A DNA stretch of 64,000 nt from Deltaproteobacteria bacterium (GCA_002731275.1 PCBK01000110.1:37120-101119), one strand, 5' to 3'. Counted from the first letter of the stretch, positions 44,088 through 53,100 are shown. Numbers and translations: made by a program. Notes: a model not told the origin generated them from the letters alone.

Positions 44088-45443
44088 CTATTTTTTGAAA
44101 CGTAACGTCACCCCAACCTTTTTCCATATAGGCGCAGAGGTTGCGTATTCGAGGGCAATGTTCGCGAGCTGCCATTGTGCTTTTTGTGCGGCGTATTGCT
44201 TCTTCAATTGAATGATCTGCCCCTGAATCCTCCAGATATCCTCTGGACGTGCGCCCGGTTTTTTGCGCGAATCTTTCGCTTGCTTCGTGCTTTGTAGAAG
44301 AGTCTGTTCGAGCTGCGTTTTGTATTGCTGGACATGTGCTTTTGCAACACGCCAGCGTTTGTACGCGTTCTTCACGTTGTTGACGATCTGCGCGACTTGT
44401 AGACGTGCCTGTGTTTGGATCGCTTTGACCTGCGTCTCTTGCTGTTGGATACGTCCGAGATTGAGATTGAAGACAGGAAGTTGCACGCCGACACCGAGCG
44501 TAAAACCATTCATCCATTTGGATTCACCAAACTCATGTGAGACCTGAATGTACGAAATCCAGGGGATCCACTTTGTCTTCTCGATCCACAATGTCGCCTT
44601 GTGTGCCTGAAATTGCGCTTGCGACATCGCCAATGAAGGAGCGCGCTTCAAAGCCTGTAACAAGACCTCCTTACGACCTGGCAGCGATGTACTCGCCGTC
44701 ACTGAAGCTGGCGGAGGTGCACACGGCCCACGTACGTTGAGCAGTCCCATCAGCTGAAGACGGTATTGTGAAGCTCTCCGTTTCATCTGCTGAAGAGACG
44801 ACCACGCCTGAAGATAAGCGAGCTTTCGAGAGGTCAACTGCAATGTGGACGTCAAGCCTGTCTGCCGACGTTTTGTCTCCCACGCCCACATCGCCTTTTT
44901 TTGCTTCACCTCTTCTTCTGCGATGGCGATATGTTCAAGTGTTGAGAGCCACTGTGTGTGAAGTGTTCGCGCTTCGGCCAACAAGCGATACGCTTCCTGC
45001 CAGAAGGTCTGATGACTGACCGATGCCATCGCTCTGGCGTAATCTTTTTTGGCTTCGTACACCGTCGGGACAGGCGGATTCCAACGAAGACGGAGGGAGA
45101 AGTTGCTGACATCGCCCTCGGACAACGCGCCTGAGATACCCATCACGCGAAACTCTGGATTCTCCAGTAAGGCGACAGCGCCAACACCTGCTTGTGCGAT
45201 CTTCGTTCGTTCGCGCATCAAATACAGGCGAACATTTGAATGAAGGATGTGGTAGATGACCTCTTTTTGTCGCAGAACAGAGACGTAGGGAGCCCCCTTC
45301 TGTGCGCGCTTATCTTCACCACGAATGGGGTTTTGCAGCCAGGGTTTATACAGCGGCGTGAGCTGCATCTTTGCAGGCCGATAGCACCCGGACAAGACTG
45401 ACGTAGACAAGACCATCACAGAAAAAAAAGTGAACGTTCTCAT
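44088..45443 (-). CDS. TolC-like outer-membrane efflux lipoprotein
   Basis: 451 residues. The ATG at 45443 overlaps the stop of the preceding HlyD-like gene (ATGA). The lipoprotein signal ends VLSGCYRP (Cys about 19). The two-fold repeated coiled-helix architecture of outer-membrane factors is visible: long Gln/Lys/Arg helices around 140-240 and 340-430, and strand pairs such as VSNFSLRLRWNPPVPTVYEA and WMNGFTLGVGVQLPVFNLNL. It should form the outer-membrane tunnel for the HlyD-like protein upstream. The pair lacks an adjacent inner-membrane pump. Confidence 0.82.
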   Translation of the reverse strand: MRTFTFFSVMVLSTSVLSGCYRPAKMQLTPLYKPWLQNPIRGEDKRAQKGAPYVSVLRQKEVIYHILHSNVRLYLMRERTKIAQAGVGAVALLENPEFRVMGISGALSEGDVSNFSLRLRWNPPVPTVYEAKKDYARAMASVSHQTFWQEAYRLLAEARTLHTQWLSTLEHIAIAEEEVKQKKAMWAWETKRRQTGLTSTLQLTSRKLAYLQAWSSLQQMKRRASQYRLQLMGLLNVRGPCAPPPASVTASTSLPGRKEVLLQALKRAPSLAMSQAQFQAHKATLWIEKTKWIPWISYIQVSHEFGESKWMNGFTLGVGVQLPVFNLNLGRIQQQETQVKAIQTQARLQVAQIVNNVKNAYKRWRVAKAHVQQYKTQLEQTLLQSTKQAKDSRKKPGARPEDIWRIQGQIIQLKKQYAAQKAQWQLANIALEYATSAPIWKKVGVTLRFKK

Positions 45444-46678
45444 ACCTTCTTCCCCTTCTTCTTGTGTGTCTTTGTCGACGCCTTGCAAGCGCTTGGGGAG
45501 AATTCGACGTAGATCAACTCTCCAGGAATCAAAGCAGTCGGCGTGAGCAACTTGATCATCACAGGCCTGACATATACGGGCTTCTGCGGCACACTACGAA
45601 AACGAAGAGGCATCGCTTCAATCGCGCCTGTTGCCGTCACCTTCGCACAATGAACGTAAGGGGAGCGAAACCATCCACCAGCCTTCGTTTTGTCGGGAAA
45701 GCGCAGGTTGAGCTGTGCGGTCATACCCACCTTCATCTTTCTGGCGAGGCTCTCATCGACGTACGCCTGGATTAACCCTTTGTTTTCCTTGACCATCTTG
45801 ATCACAGGTGCGCCCTGTGTCAGCGTCGTCCCTTCGTGGTGAAGGACTTCGATAATATAACCACTTGCAGGCGCACGAAGCTCCATACGTTCGAGCTGAA
45901 GAGCCAACTTCTTGATGCGTAAGATCTGCATCGCCCACTGACTCTGGATGGGCTTGAGGAGTTTTTCAATATGTTCTTTGGTCTGCTTCTTAGAGATCTT
46001 TGCGCGCTTGGAGAGGCGCCGGGCTGTGCGCTTTTTTTGGCGATACAAACGCAGCAACGAGGGCATGGCCTTCATCAGCGTAGAGAGTGATTTCTCTCTC
46101 GCCTCGACAGAGCCAAGTACGTTGGAGCGGCCAAATTGCTGATCACGGATCTTCTTTTGCCACGCGAGCTCTTTACGCAACACCTTCAACTCAGCTCTCG
46201 AAGAGCGAAATCGCGCTCGCTCAGAGAGCAATGTCGTGCTCGCTTGGCTTGCAAAAGACGCGAGTCGGGTTTGAAGCGCGACTTGAGAAAATTGAAACTG
46301 CAGGGCCGTACTGACGAGCAATTGTTCGAGGCGTTTTTTCTCAAGCGCCGCGATGTCGTATTCCGTTTTGAGCTGTTTTACGCCCATCTTCGCGAGCAGC
46401 TGCCCCTTTTTAACCTTATCTCCTTTTTGGACATGAATCGACTCCAGGCGTCCAATCAGAGGTGCACCGATTGTATGAAGATCCTGCCGTGCAAAGGCCG
46501 GGAAACGAGAGTGCTTTCTGACCTGAATCCATAACACCCACGCAATGACCACCAACACGACCAACAAGATCAGCTGTCTGGTTTGGTGAAAAAACTGAAT
46601 AAGACGTTGTCCAGTGGTGACCTGCTCCCACGGTGGCACAAATGATTCGAGCGGTGTCTGTTCATCTATCTTTTGCAT
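45440..46678 (-). CDS. HlyD-family membrane fusion protein
   Basis: 412 residues, ATG at 46678 (no strong ribosome-binding site). A single membrane helix at about 35-53 (LILLVVLVVIAWVLWIQV) leaves a short cytosolic start, as in HlyD/EmrA types. The lipoyl-like half motif is RLESIHVQKGDKVKKGQLLA, a long coiled-coil hairpin runs about 105-265, and the second half motif is LRAPASGYIIEVLHHEGTTL, followed by the beta-barrel domain and a Lys-rich tail (KTHKKKGKKV). It should connect an inner-membrane exporter with the TolC-like protein encoded next, but no ABC, MFS or peptidase gene for that exporter is nearby. Confidence 0.85.
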   Translation of the reverse strand: MQKIDEQTPLESFVPPWEQVTTGQRLIQFFHQTRQLILLVVLVVIAWVLWIQVRKHSRFPAFARQDLHTIGAPLIGRLESIHVQKGDKVKKGQLLAKMGVKQLKTEYDIAALEKKRLEQLLVSTALQFQFSQVALQTRLASFASQASTTLLSERARFRSSRAELKVLRKELAWQKKIRDQQFGRSNVLGSVEAREKSLSTLMKAMPSLLRLYRQKKRTARRLSKRAKISKKQTKEHIEKLLKPIQSQWAMQILRIKKLALQLERMELRAPASGYIIEVLHHEGTTLTQGAPVIKMVKENKGLIQAYVDESLARKMKVGMTAQLNLRFPDKTKAGGWFRSPYVHCAKVTATGAIEAMPLRFRSVPQKPVYVRPVMIKLLTPTALIPGELIYVEFSPSACKASTKTHKKKGKKV

Positions 46679-46807
46679 GGTCTATCCACATATTGCTTCG
46701 AGCGCGTTTGACACAGTTGGAGGCAGACTACCCTTAAGGAAGCATCAACTGTCTATATCTAAAGAGAAGCGCTCTCAAAAAAAAGAATGTATTCGATTGA
46801 TTCGATT

Positions 46808-46828
46808 CGCGCGGTCTTTCTTCGCGCG
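46808..46828. other. CGCGCG inverted repeat in the gap before the HlyD-like gene
   Basis: CGCGCG (46808-46813), nine-base loop GTCTTTCTT, CGCGCG (46823-46828), in the 200-base gap between the DUF4956 and HlyD-like genes. It could end the upstream VTC-DUF4956 transcript on the minus strand, but no T-run follows directly there. Confidence 0.35.
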
Positions 46829-46879
46829 CTTTCTTTCTATCTCTTTTTGCTTGCAGTCGCCTGAGGTTATGAGAAGAGA

Positions 46880-47563
46880 CTACAGCTCGACGGTCGTCTC
46901 TTGCATCATCAAGCTGACGCCCCGGACATCTTCGAGATGCCGTATCATAAAAACGATGGCTTCTGTATAAGAGGTATCTTTGAGCTTCACTTGGTAGGCA
47001 AACTCAAGACGCTCTCCTTGTGCGACCTCTCTCATCGTGACGAGAGAGAAGCGTTGACAGCTCTCCTTCAAAATCCCTTCCACACGTTCGCTGATCTCAG
47101 GCATGGAGGGTGCAGAGAAACGGAGTAATCCATCGAAATTTTGTCTCACACCAAGAGGCACATACCTTAGATAAAAGGCTGCTGCACAAAAGACAACGGT
47201 CCCGGCGATCGCGAGGCCAAAGGCCTGGATACCGCAACCAATCCCAATCGAGAGAGAGGCGAAGATGAAGACAATATCGCGGGGATCTCGCAAGTTGGTC
47301 CGAAAGCGAATAATCGCGAAGACACCTGCAATACCAAGACCTCGTGCGAGACTGTTTCCAATGGCAAACATCAACATTGAAGAGAGAATACTGATCAACG
47401 CCAAGGATTGGAACAACGCACGAGAGTAAGACATCCCCTGATAAGTGCGTTCATAGGTCACGGCGATGATCTGCGCGAGCAAAAAAGACAGCAAACATGA
47501 CAACAAGATCAACTGCCAGGGAACCTGACGCGATACATCCGAATTTAACGCTAAAAACTCCAT
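46880..47563 (-). CDS. DUF4956 membrane protein
   Basis: 227 residues, ATG at 47563. Four hydrophobic segments lie in the first 130 residues, with the family core RALFQSLALISILSSMLMFA, GLGIAGVFAIIRFRTNLRDP and DIVFIFASLSIGIGCGIQAF. A cytosolic domain of about 90 residues follows. DUF4956 proteins are regularly encoded next to VTC-domain proteins, as here (64 bases between), which suggests a joint role in polyphosphate or cell-surface chemistry. The mechanism is unknown. Confidence 0.9.
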   Translation of the reverse strand: MEFLALNSDVSRQVPWQLILLSCLLSFLLAQIIAVTYERTYQGMSYSRALFQSLALISILSSMLMFAIGNSLARGLGIAGVFAIIRFRTNLRDPRDIVFIFASLSIGIGCGIQAFGLAIAGTVVFCAAAFYLRYVPLGVRQNFDGLLRFSAPSMPEISERVEGILKESCQRFSLVTMREVAQGERLEFAYQVKLKDTSYTEAIVFMIRHLEDVRGVSLMMQETTVEL

Positions 47564-47627
47564 CGACCTCTCCCATCGAGTCCATTCGACACGAGTGTGT
47601 CAAGAATAGACGATATGACCCCAAAGA

Positions 47628-48407
47628 TTACGCAGCTTTTGGGATACGAATGTCATGTTTTGGATAGTAATAATCAAGTCCCTGGTTGATGGCTGTCGAG
47701 TACTTCGAGAAGCCACGCATCTGGAGGCGAAAACGTTGCACGAGATCAGTCATCCACATCGGCGCCCGATTCGCAAACTTAAGCTCCAAAACCGTCCCTG
47801 TCGCCAATCCACCCATCGCGATGGGATCATCTAAGTTAAACCAACCAGAGCCATCAGTCTGAAGGCGATAGCCCTCGGGAAAATGAGAGGCGATCTTGCG
47901 ATCAAAGGTCACACGGCCGTACGTATCGATGTCACTCTCGTAGGCCTCGCGAGTGTAACGAACGAGCATCGCCGGACCCATATTGTAGCGCTCGGCCAGC
48001 TCGACAAACTCCGACATCACGTCGACATTCCTCGCGTTTGGGTCCTTGAGGAGTTTGTCACTCCCATACTCACACTCCATCCAAGAGGAGCGCCTTGTTT
48101 GCACACGACGCTTGAAGATTACCCCTTTGATCTTGCGCTTGATCTCGAAGAACACAGGGCCATCAGCCTCTTCTCCGTAAGTACGGATGCGGAGCTTGAA
48201 ACGATTGAGGGACTTCAACTCTTTGGCCTGGTGACAGATCATGTCGGGAGAATCCAGGTACAAACTTGTGATGACGTAACGATTGTCTTTGCTCGACTCC
48301 GTGAAGGTGTCTGGATGTGAGTAACACTGCACAAAGTCGACAATCTGATCATGAAGGTGTTCGGGGATCACGTACTTACATTCATATCGTTGAAAATCCA
48401 GCTGCAT
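47628..48407 (-). CDS. VTC-domain (polyphosphate polymerase-like) protein
   Basis: 259 residues, ATG at 48407 with GGGAGG six bases upstream. The tunnel-shaped VTC fold (PF09359) is supported by RYECKYVIPEHLHDQIVDFV, YVITSLYLDSPDM, LKSLNRFKLRIRTYGE, VFFEIKRKIKGVIFKRRVQT (basic substrate-binding strands) and GTVLELKFANRAPMWMTDLV. In yeast Vtc4 this domain makes polyphosphate from ATP. The basic and acidic residues expected in the tunnel (Arg/Lys, Glu in FEIK and LELK) are present. It is probably active, but bacterial members are poorly tested. Encoded before DUF4956 and after the Cthe_2159-like gene, separated from the latter by a terminator. Confidence 0.9.
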   Translation of the reverse strand: MQLDFQRYECKYVIPEHLHDQIVDFVQCYSHPDTFTESSKDNRYVITSLYLDSPDMICHQAKELKSLNRFKLRIRTYGEEADGPVFFEIKRKIKGVIFKRRVQTRRSSWMECEYGSDKLLKDPNARNVDVMSEFVELAERYNMGPAMLVRYTREAYESDIDTYGRVTFDRKIASHFPEGYRLQTDGSGWFNLDDPIAMGGLATGTVLELKFANRAPMWMTDLVQRFRLQMRGFSKYSTAINQGLDYYYPKHDIRIPKAA

Positions 48408-48446
48408 CTTCTACCTCCCAACTACTGATCGAATGAAAGAAAAAAC

Positions 48447-48478
48447 GGGGCCACTCCAGGAGTGTTGGAAGTGGCCCC
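48447..48478 (-). terminator. Rho-independent terminator after the carbohydrate-binding lipoprotein gene
   Basis: GGGGCCACT and AGTGGCCCC form a nine-pair stem with a 14-base loop. On the minus strand it is followed directly by GTTTTTTCTTTC. It lies 14 bases after the stop of the upstream gene and 40 before the VTC start, so it should end or attenuate transcription into the VTC-DUF4956 genes. Confidence 0.85.
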
Positions 48479-48492
48479 TTTGACACAAAACC

Positions 48493-50349
48493 TTAAGGAC
48501 GACCGGGACCACCACCGCGAACATTTACACTTGTCACGATGCTCGAAATCGTAAACGTTGTGTCCATGGTTCCAGGTGTATATTTACCACCTTCGTAGAG
48601 ACCATCCTTCTCCGTCCCAGTCGAAGAACCGCCGTAGTACACCTTGTACGTCTCACCGTTTTTCAAAGATGGTGAAGAGAACGCGACTGTCTGGTAATTT
48701 TTAGTAGGCTTGAAGGTCACAATCTCATTGCCCGCGCTGTCCTGGATGTGGAACAATGTACCGGCAGATTGCGAGGCGTTGAGACCAATGAGCGTCGCGT
48801 ACTGTGTAGATGTTGTGTCAGCAGTTTGTGGCATCCCCGCGCTCCCCGCAGCGATCATCAAACCACCTGTCATCTGGAAGCCACCATCATAGTCCATCGC
48901 GCCGTTGTTGTTTGCCGTTGGACCGTTCACAATAAGGACACCGGCTGACATTTTGATCGAGCCATTCGCGTCGACACCATCACCTGATGCGTTGACGACA
49001 ATCCGACCACCAGTAATATTGATGAGACAACTCGCACATACGTTACCAGGACCCCCAGGACGACCGCCACCATTTCCACCAGAGCCATCCACACCACCAG
49101 CGACGTTGAGTCCATCATCACTCGAAACGATATGGATATCTCCACCAGAGATGTTCATGACAGTACGACTCTCAAGCCCTTCATAACTCTTCTTGACGTC
49201 GATAGTACCACCGCTTACATCCATTTGGGTTTCGGAGTGAACACCATCATCACCAGAAGAAATCGTGAGCTTGCCATCAGTGATTTTCAACGTCCCGTTG
49301 GAGTGGATACCGTCGTCTGCTGCATCGATCGTCATTTCACCACCATTGATGATGACACTTGTACCGCCTTTGATCCCCTTCATTGAGGTTGTATCGCTGG
49401 GTTGGTTTGTGCTACCACCACCGGCTTTCAGCGAGAATGTACCGTTTTGGATAGTCACAACGGTCTCTGCAGTGATCGCATCACCTGCCGCGACGACATC
49501 GAATGTACCGGAAGCAATCGTGATGTATCCTTTCCCTTCGCCTTCGTCGTTGTCGGACTTGAGTCCATCACCACCTGCGGTGATCTTGATCTTTGCGGAT
49601 TGGATGATCAAAAAGTCTTTTCCTCGAATCCCATCGTCTGTCGCGGTCACGTCGATTGTGCTGTCGACGATGGTCAATGTGTCCTTCCCTGTGATCCCGT
49701 CGTTTAACGCGCCTGTGACCTGAAGAGCACCACTACCACAGATCGTCATATCGGCTTTACTGTAGATTGCAGCGTTGGGATCGTCTTCTCCGCCAGCTGT
49801 GGTTTTGCCACCAACGACAGTATTGGTCGTCCCATCCATGAGAATAAGTTCGACAAGTTCAGCTTTTTGGATATGAACAGGGGCGACAGATGCTGAAGTG
49901 ATACTCGCCCCATCAAAGAGCAGCTTCACAGTCGCTTTATCCGAAGTGTTCACGATGATCTGACCTTCTGCGAGTGTCCCTTTGATCAGATACGTACCCG
50001 CCGAAGAGATGGTCACGATACCGCCTTCAGCCTTCACTCCAGAGTCGCTGACATCGGCAGATGTACCATTCAAGGTAATGGTCACAGCGCTCGCTTTATC
50101 GAACTCACAAGAGTTCACGGCGACAGGTGGCTCCTCTTTCGTCGTGTCTTCTTCCTTCGTCGTATCTTCTTCCTTCGTTGTATCTTCTTCTTTCGTCGTG
50201 TCTTGGTCTTGTGTTGTCCCACCATCATTGACAGTACCACCATCTTCTGTCGTGGTCTGCTCACTTCCGGGTTGTGTAGGTGAACAACCGACGAACGCGA
50301 GTGATATGGACATCAATAACGAAAATAAAATCAAAGTCAGCTTCTTCAT
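48493..50349 (-). CDS. Cthe_2159-like carbohydrate-binding lipoprotein
   Basis: 618 residues, ATG at 50349 with AAAGG upstream. The lipoprotein signal ends AFVGC (Cys about 22). A linker has the five-residue repeat DTTKE (about 45-72), copied at the DNA level. The body is a long right-handed beta-helix with repeats such as DGITGKDTLTIVDSTIDVTA, DDGIRGKDFLIIQSAKIKIT, DDGIHSNGTLKITDGKLTIS and DDGVHSETQMDVSGGTIDV. This is the pattern of PF14262/Cthe_2159, a polygalacturonate-binding protein of Clostridium thermocellum that binds calcium through the DD-G turns. It is expected at the cell surface. The 5' region contains a candidate structured RNA. Confidence 0.88.
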   Translation of the reverse strand: MKKLTLILFSLLMSISLAFVGCSPTQPGSEQTTTEDGGTVNDGGTTQDQDTTKEEDTTKEEDTTKEEDTTKEEPPVAVNSCEFDKASAVTITLNGTSADVSDSGVKAEGGIVTISSAGTYLIKGTLAEGQIIVNTSDKATVKLLFDGASITSASVAPVHIQKAELVELILMDGTTNTVVGGKTTAGGEDDPNAAIYSKADMTICGSGALQVTGALNDGITGKDTLTIVDSTIDVTATDDGIRGKDFLIIQSAKIKITAGGDGLKSDNDEGEGKGYITIASGTFDVVAAGDAITAETVVTIQNGTFSLKAGGGSTNQPSDTTSMKGIKGGTSVIINGGEMTIDAADDGIHSNGTLKITDGKLTISSGDDGVHSETQMDVSGGTIDVKKSYEGLESRTVMNISGGDIHIVSSDDGLNVAGGVDGSGGNGGGRPGGPGNVCASCLINITGGRIVVNASGDGVDANGSIKMSAGVLIVNGPTANNNGAMDYDGGFQMTGGLMIAAGSAGMPQTADTTSTQYATLIGLNASQSAGTLFHIQDSAGNEIVTFKPTKNYQTVAFSSPSLKNGETYKVYYGGSSTGTEKDGLYEGGKYTPGTMDTTFTISSIVTSVNVRGGGPGRP

Positions 50350-50490
50350 GAGAGCACTACCTTTCTTGCGCTTTGCTCGCAAACCCTATCCGTCGGGAGA
50401 TAAGAACGTCCTCCTCCAAGAGGAGAGAAACAAAGCAAAATAGACGCACGGCTTCGAACGCGTGGTCTGGATACAAAAAGACCAACCAAA

Positions 50491-50603
50491 GTGAGTGTTA
50501 GCTCAGCACACTCCTTCCACTATTGTCGTGATGTCTCTGCCTCAGGCAGAGGAGGTGGCGAACCATAAATTGGGTTCGCATCCAGTAAGTGCCCCCCTCT
50601 CAC
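50491..50603. ncRNA. Candidate structured RNA of three consecutive hairpins
   Basis: Three perfect stems follow one another: GAGTGT/ACACTC (50493-50513, nine-base loop), CTCTGCC-TCA-GGCAGAG (50535-50551) and GCGAACC-ATAAATTG-GGTTCGC (50558-50579). GTGAG at 50491-50495 can also pair with CTCAC at 50599-50603 and enclose all of them, as an alternative to the first stem. On the minus strand this lies about 140-255 bases before the start of the carbohydrate-binding lipoprotein gene, where a 5' regulatory RNA would be. I do not recognise a known riboswitch class. It is not a tRNA. Bases 50350-50742 hold no gene. Confidence 0.45.
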
Positions 50604-50742
50604 AAGTTGTTTCAAATTTTGTTTCAAAAAAGTCACATTTCGACAAACATCGCACATAAACGTCTGTTATCAAAATAAAAATAAAACGGAAGAAAAATGA
50701 AAAAAGGAGGCAAATCAGGCAGGATTGTGTTTTGTGTCTGAC

Positions 50743-51678
50743 TCAAAGGGGGGTGTTGGGGAGCCAGCTGATATCGTAGTGGGCTTGTCTCTCCTGTACC
50801 GAGACCACCTGCGCAGCCCCACCTCTCTCCTCGGATGAAAGAATCTCAAAATGACCTTGTATCCCGAGCGCTTCGCAACCAAGCTCCCACTGCGTACACC
50901 AGATCCCAAGCGCCACAGGCGCGTAATACCGAGACGCTGTTGTCGCGAAAAAGTCAAACCGGACGATCGTCTCTCCCGCCTCGTCCATGATGGCAGCACA
51001 CCTCGTGGGCTGCGCATTAAATGATGAAGGTGCCCACTGGCAGACTTCGTAGGTACGCCCTAGTTGATCGAACGGAGCGCTTGTCGTGTCCAGTGGCTGC
51101 TTCAACGTCTCACCGAGAAAAAAGAGGTCGGAGAGTGGTTTTCTGCGTCGCTGTACAATCCCCACAATGGTCCTGATGAAGAATGGCATCAAAAAAGATG
51201 CATACCCAATCGCGCAAAAACAGATGATATGGTCTTGTTCTGCGTCAAAACGCTCACCAAGAGCAGCGATCGCGCTTTTGTGGTCCGCTCCAGGCCCGAT
51301 CCAACACGTCCCAAGCCCCATCTTTGTCGCCTTGTGGACAATATGCTGAAGCGCCCGCCCCACATCGACAACAGACAAACGATTGTACTCTTTGGGTGCG
51401 ATCGCCACGAGGAACTCACGCGCACCAACGACAGGCCACACAGTCAAAGGCGCTTCGACGTAGGCAAAGCGAATAGGAGCCTTCCCCAACGCCCCTCCAT
51501 ACGGTGCCTCACTGTACTCTTTGACATATCCAAGGAGCTCTTCTCGGTCTTTGTCCGTCAACAACCGATCCTGAAATGAACGGCATGAACGACGTGCACG
51601 CATCAAATCAAAAGCGTTCAAATCATCCCTTCGAGGGGGCAGCGACTCCTTCGGACGAATCCCCCACTTCAAGGTCAC
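50743..51678 (-). CDS. Nitroreductase-family protein (TM1586-like)
   Basis: About 311 residues from a GTG at 51678, four bases after the stop of the small membrane protein; the frame stays open to a TTG at 51708. No start has a good ribosome-binding site, so coupling is likely. The FMN-binding nitroreductase fold is suggested by NAFDLMRARRSCRSFQDRLL (the RRSxRxF motif), DVGRALQHIVHKATKMGLGT with CWIG, and a second half starting WAPSSFNAQPTRCAAIM (a duplicated RSx-like binding region). The two halves correspond to the doubled domain of the TM1586-type family. A helix after residue 175 is hydrophobic (FLMPFFIRTIVGIV). Probably an NAD(P)H-dependent reductase; the substrate is unknown. Confidence 0.75.
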   Translation of the reverse strand: MTLKWGIRPKESLPPRRDDLNAFDLMRARRSCRSFQDRLLTDKDREELLGYVKEYSEAPYGGALGKAPIRFAYVEAPLTVWPVVGAREFLVAIAPKEYNRLSVVDVGRALQHIVHKATKMGLGTCWIGPGADHKSAIAALGERFDAEQDHIICFCAIGYASFLMPFFIRTIVGIVQRRRKPLSDLFFLGETLKQPLDTTSAPFDQLGRTYEVCQWAPSSFNAQPTRCAAIMDEAGETIVRFDFFATTASRYYAPVALGIWCTQWELGCEALGIQGHFEILSSEERGGAAQVVSVQERQAHYDISWLPNTPL

Positions 51679-51682
51679 GACA

Positions 51683-51868
51683 TCAAACACAAAGAGCGCC
51701 ACAAACAAACCAGAGAGAGAGAAAGACGGACATCACAGTTGAGAGTGACAAGAACCAACACAACAAACCAAGCAGCCCAAACAAGCCAGCCCACACCAAC
51801 AAAGGGATGTATTGTAGCCACCCCGTAAATTGCAAACGCTGCTTTAACCGTATCAAAAACGCTACCAA
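51683..51868 (-). CDS. 61-residue double-helix membrane protein
   Basis: A short frame begins with a TTG at 51868, seven bases after GAGGAG, and ends four bases before the nitroreductase start. It encodes a basic N-terminus (AFLIRLKQRLQFTGWLQYIP) followed by two strongly hydrophobic stretches (LLVWAGLFGLLGLLCWFLSL and MSVFLSLWFVCGALCV). A GTG two codons earlier is too near the ribosome-binding site. Its tight fit between two genes of the same strand supports it as a real operon member. I do not know a family. Confidence 0.5.
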   Translation of the reverse strand: MVAFLIRLKQRLQFTGWLQYIPLLVWAGLFGLLGLLCWFLSLSTVMSVFLSLWFVCGALCV

Positions 51869-51888
51869 ACCCACACTCCTCGGCGTTC

Positions 51889-52716
51889 TCAGCTATCTTC
51901 GTTCTCTGTGGTATTTCCAGGCACGGAAAGATCAGGTGTGTCGATGGGTTCATCCGCTTTGCTTTCACCACGTTTACGCGCGTTTGTGGGACGAACATAC
52001 TCCGCCAATTTGACGAGCCCTGCGAGTCGATAGAACCCTTCCAAAATAGTCGCGACGCCTTGGTACGCGTTGCCCCACTCTTCCAGATAATGATCGCGAG
52101 CCACAAGCGCGCTCTCCTCTTCGCGTTTTTCCTTGGCGACAGCTTCCAACGCCAGCTCCAATTTGTCAGCCCGCTTCTTCAGAAAGCGCCCAAGACTCGC
52201 AGGTATAACACTTGCGAGCTTCTTCGCATCCTCTTTTGACTTGCCCTCATCCACGTATTGCTCATACAGGAAATCATTGAGAATCGGTTTGTTATCTGCA
52301 AGCAACAACTGCACCGAGTGATGCGCCACGGACAACAAACGCTTTGGCGCGCTTGGAAATGTTGAAGGGATTGCATATAATCGCAACAACCCCTCCTTCG
52401 GCAGACTCATCAGCTGCCCCCGCACATACGACATCCCCGCAGCAAGCACCGATGCAGCATCATTCCGTTCGCCCCGCACGGGCTCATCATCCGCTCGCTC
52501 CGCGACAAGCGTTTGCTCTTTGTTGTTGAGTGTCTTCGTTCGCTCATCCAACACATCGTGCAACCCGACCAACACCGCCTTGATCTCCGCTTCCGAAAGA
52601 TTCTTCAGCATCGGTGCCAGCAACTTCGACACCTCACTCGCATGTACTTCCACAGAACTACACACATACTTTCCATTCTCGACTCGATTTCTTACAAGTT
52701 CGCTAGCTTGAGCCAT
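51889..52716 (-). CDS. Helical cytosolic protein of unknown function
   Basis: 275 residues, ATG at 52716 with GGGGAG six bases upstream. The sequence is almost wholly helical, rich in Ala, Leu, Glu and Lys, without signal or membrane segments (NKEQTLVAERADDEP, KRLLSVAHHSVQLLLADNKP, KKRADKLELALEAVAKEKRE). The C-terminus is an acidic, Pro/Thr-rich tail. No family recognised. It is the first gene of a likely three-gene operon with the small membrane protein and the nitroreductase. Confidence 0.7.
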   Translation of the reverse strand: MAQASELVRNRVENGKYVCSSVEVHASEVSKLLAPMLKNLSEAEIKAVLVGLHDVLDERTKTLNNKEQTLVAERADDEPVRGERNDAASVLAAGMSYVRGQLMSLPKEGLLRLYAIPSTFPSAPKRLLSVAHHSVQLLLADNKPILNDFLYEQYVDEGKSKEDAKKLASVIPASLGRFLKKRADKLELALEAVAKEKREEESALVARDHYLEEWGNAYQGVATILEGFYRLAGLVKLAEYVRPTNARKRGESKADEPIDTPDLSVPGNTTENEDS

Positions 52717-53100
52717 GATACACTCCCCATTGTGGAAGGATTAGAATATTGTAGTGTACCCCAAAGGTCCACCATTCGAAGTTTTTTTCGGTAGTATACC
52801 CAAATTCCCCTCAAAATCTACCTCTTTTTTTAAGAACCTTGAGCTACACAACGAAGCTCCCCTCTTTCCACGCTGTCATCCGTTATTTGACCTCCCCCAA
52901 GAACGGAGACTCTTCTTACAACGAACAAGTAATGGCCTCAGAAGCCACATCTTTTTCCTGTCGTAAAGGTCCTGCAAGTATTACGTATAAAATATGTCAA
53001 CGAGAAATTTGAAGAGGAAGTTTCCACGCCGAAACCCGTTATTTAGCAACAGCCGTAGACCTCTGCCACACGGAACTGCAATATTCTATGCCCAGACGCG

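Noticed and set aside
50491..50603. tRNA gene (TAGCTCAG and GGTTCGC resemble D- and T-loop sequences)
   Set aside because: The distance between the end pairs is about 110 bases, there is no anticodon arm in the right place and no CCA or standard acceptor stem.
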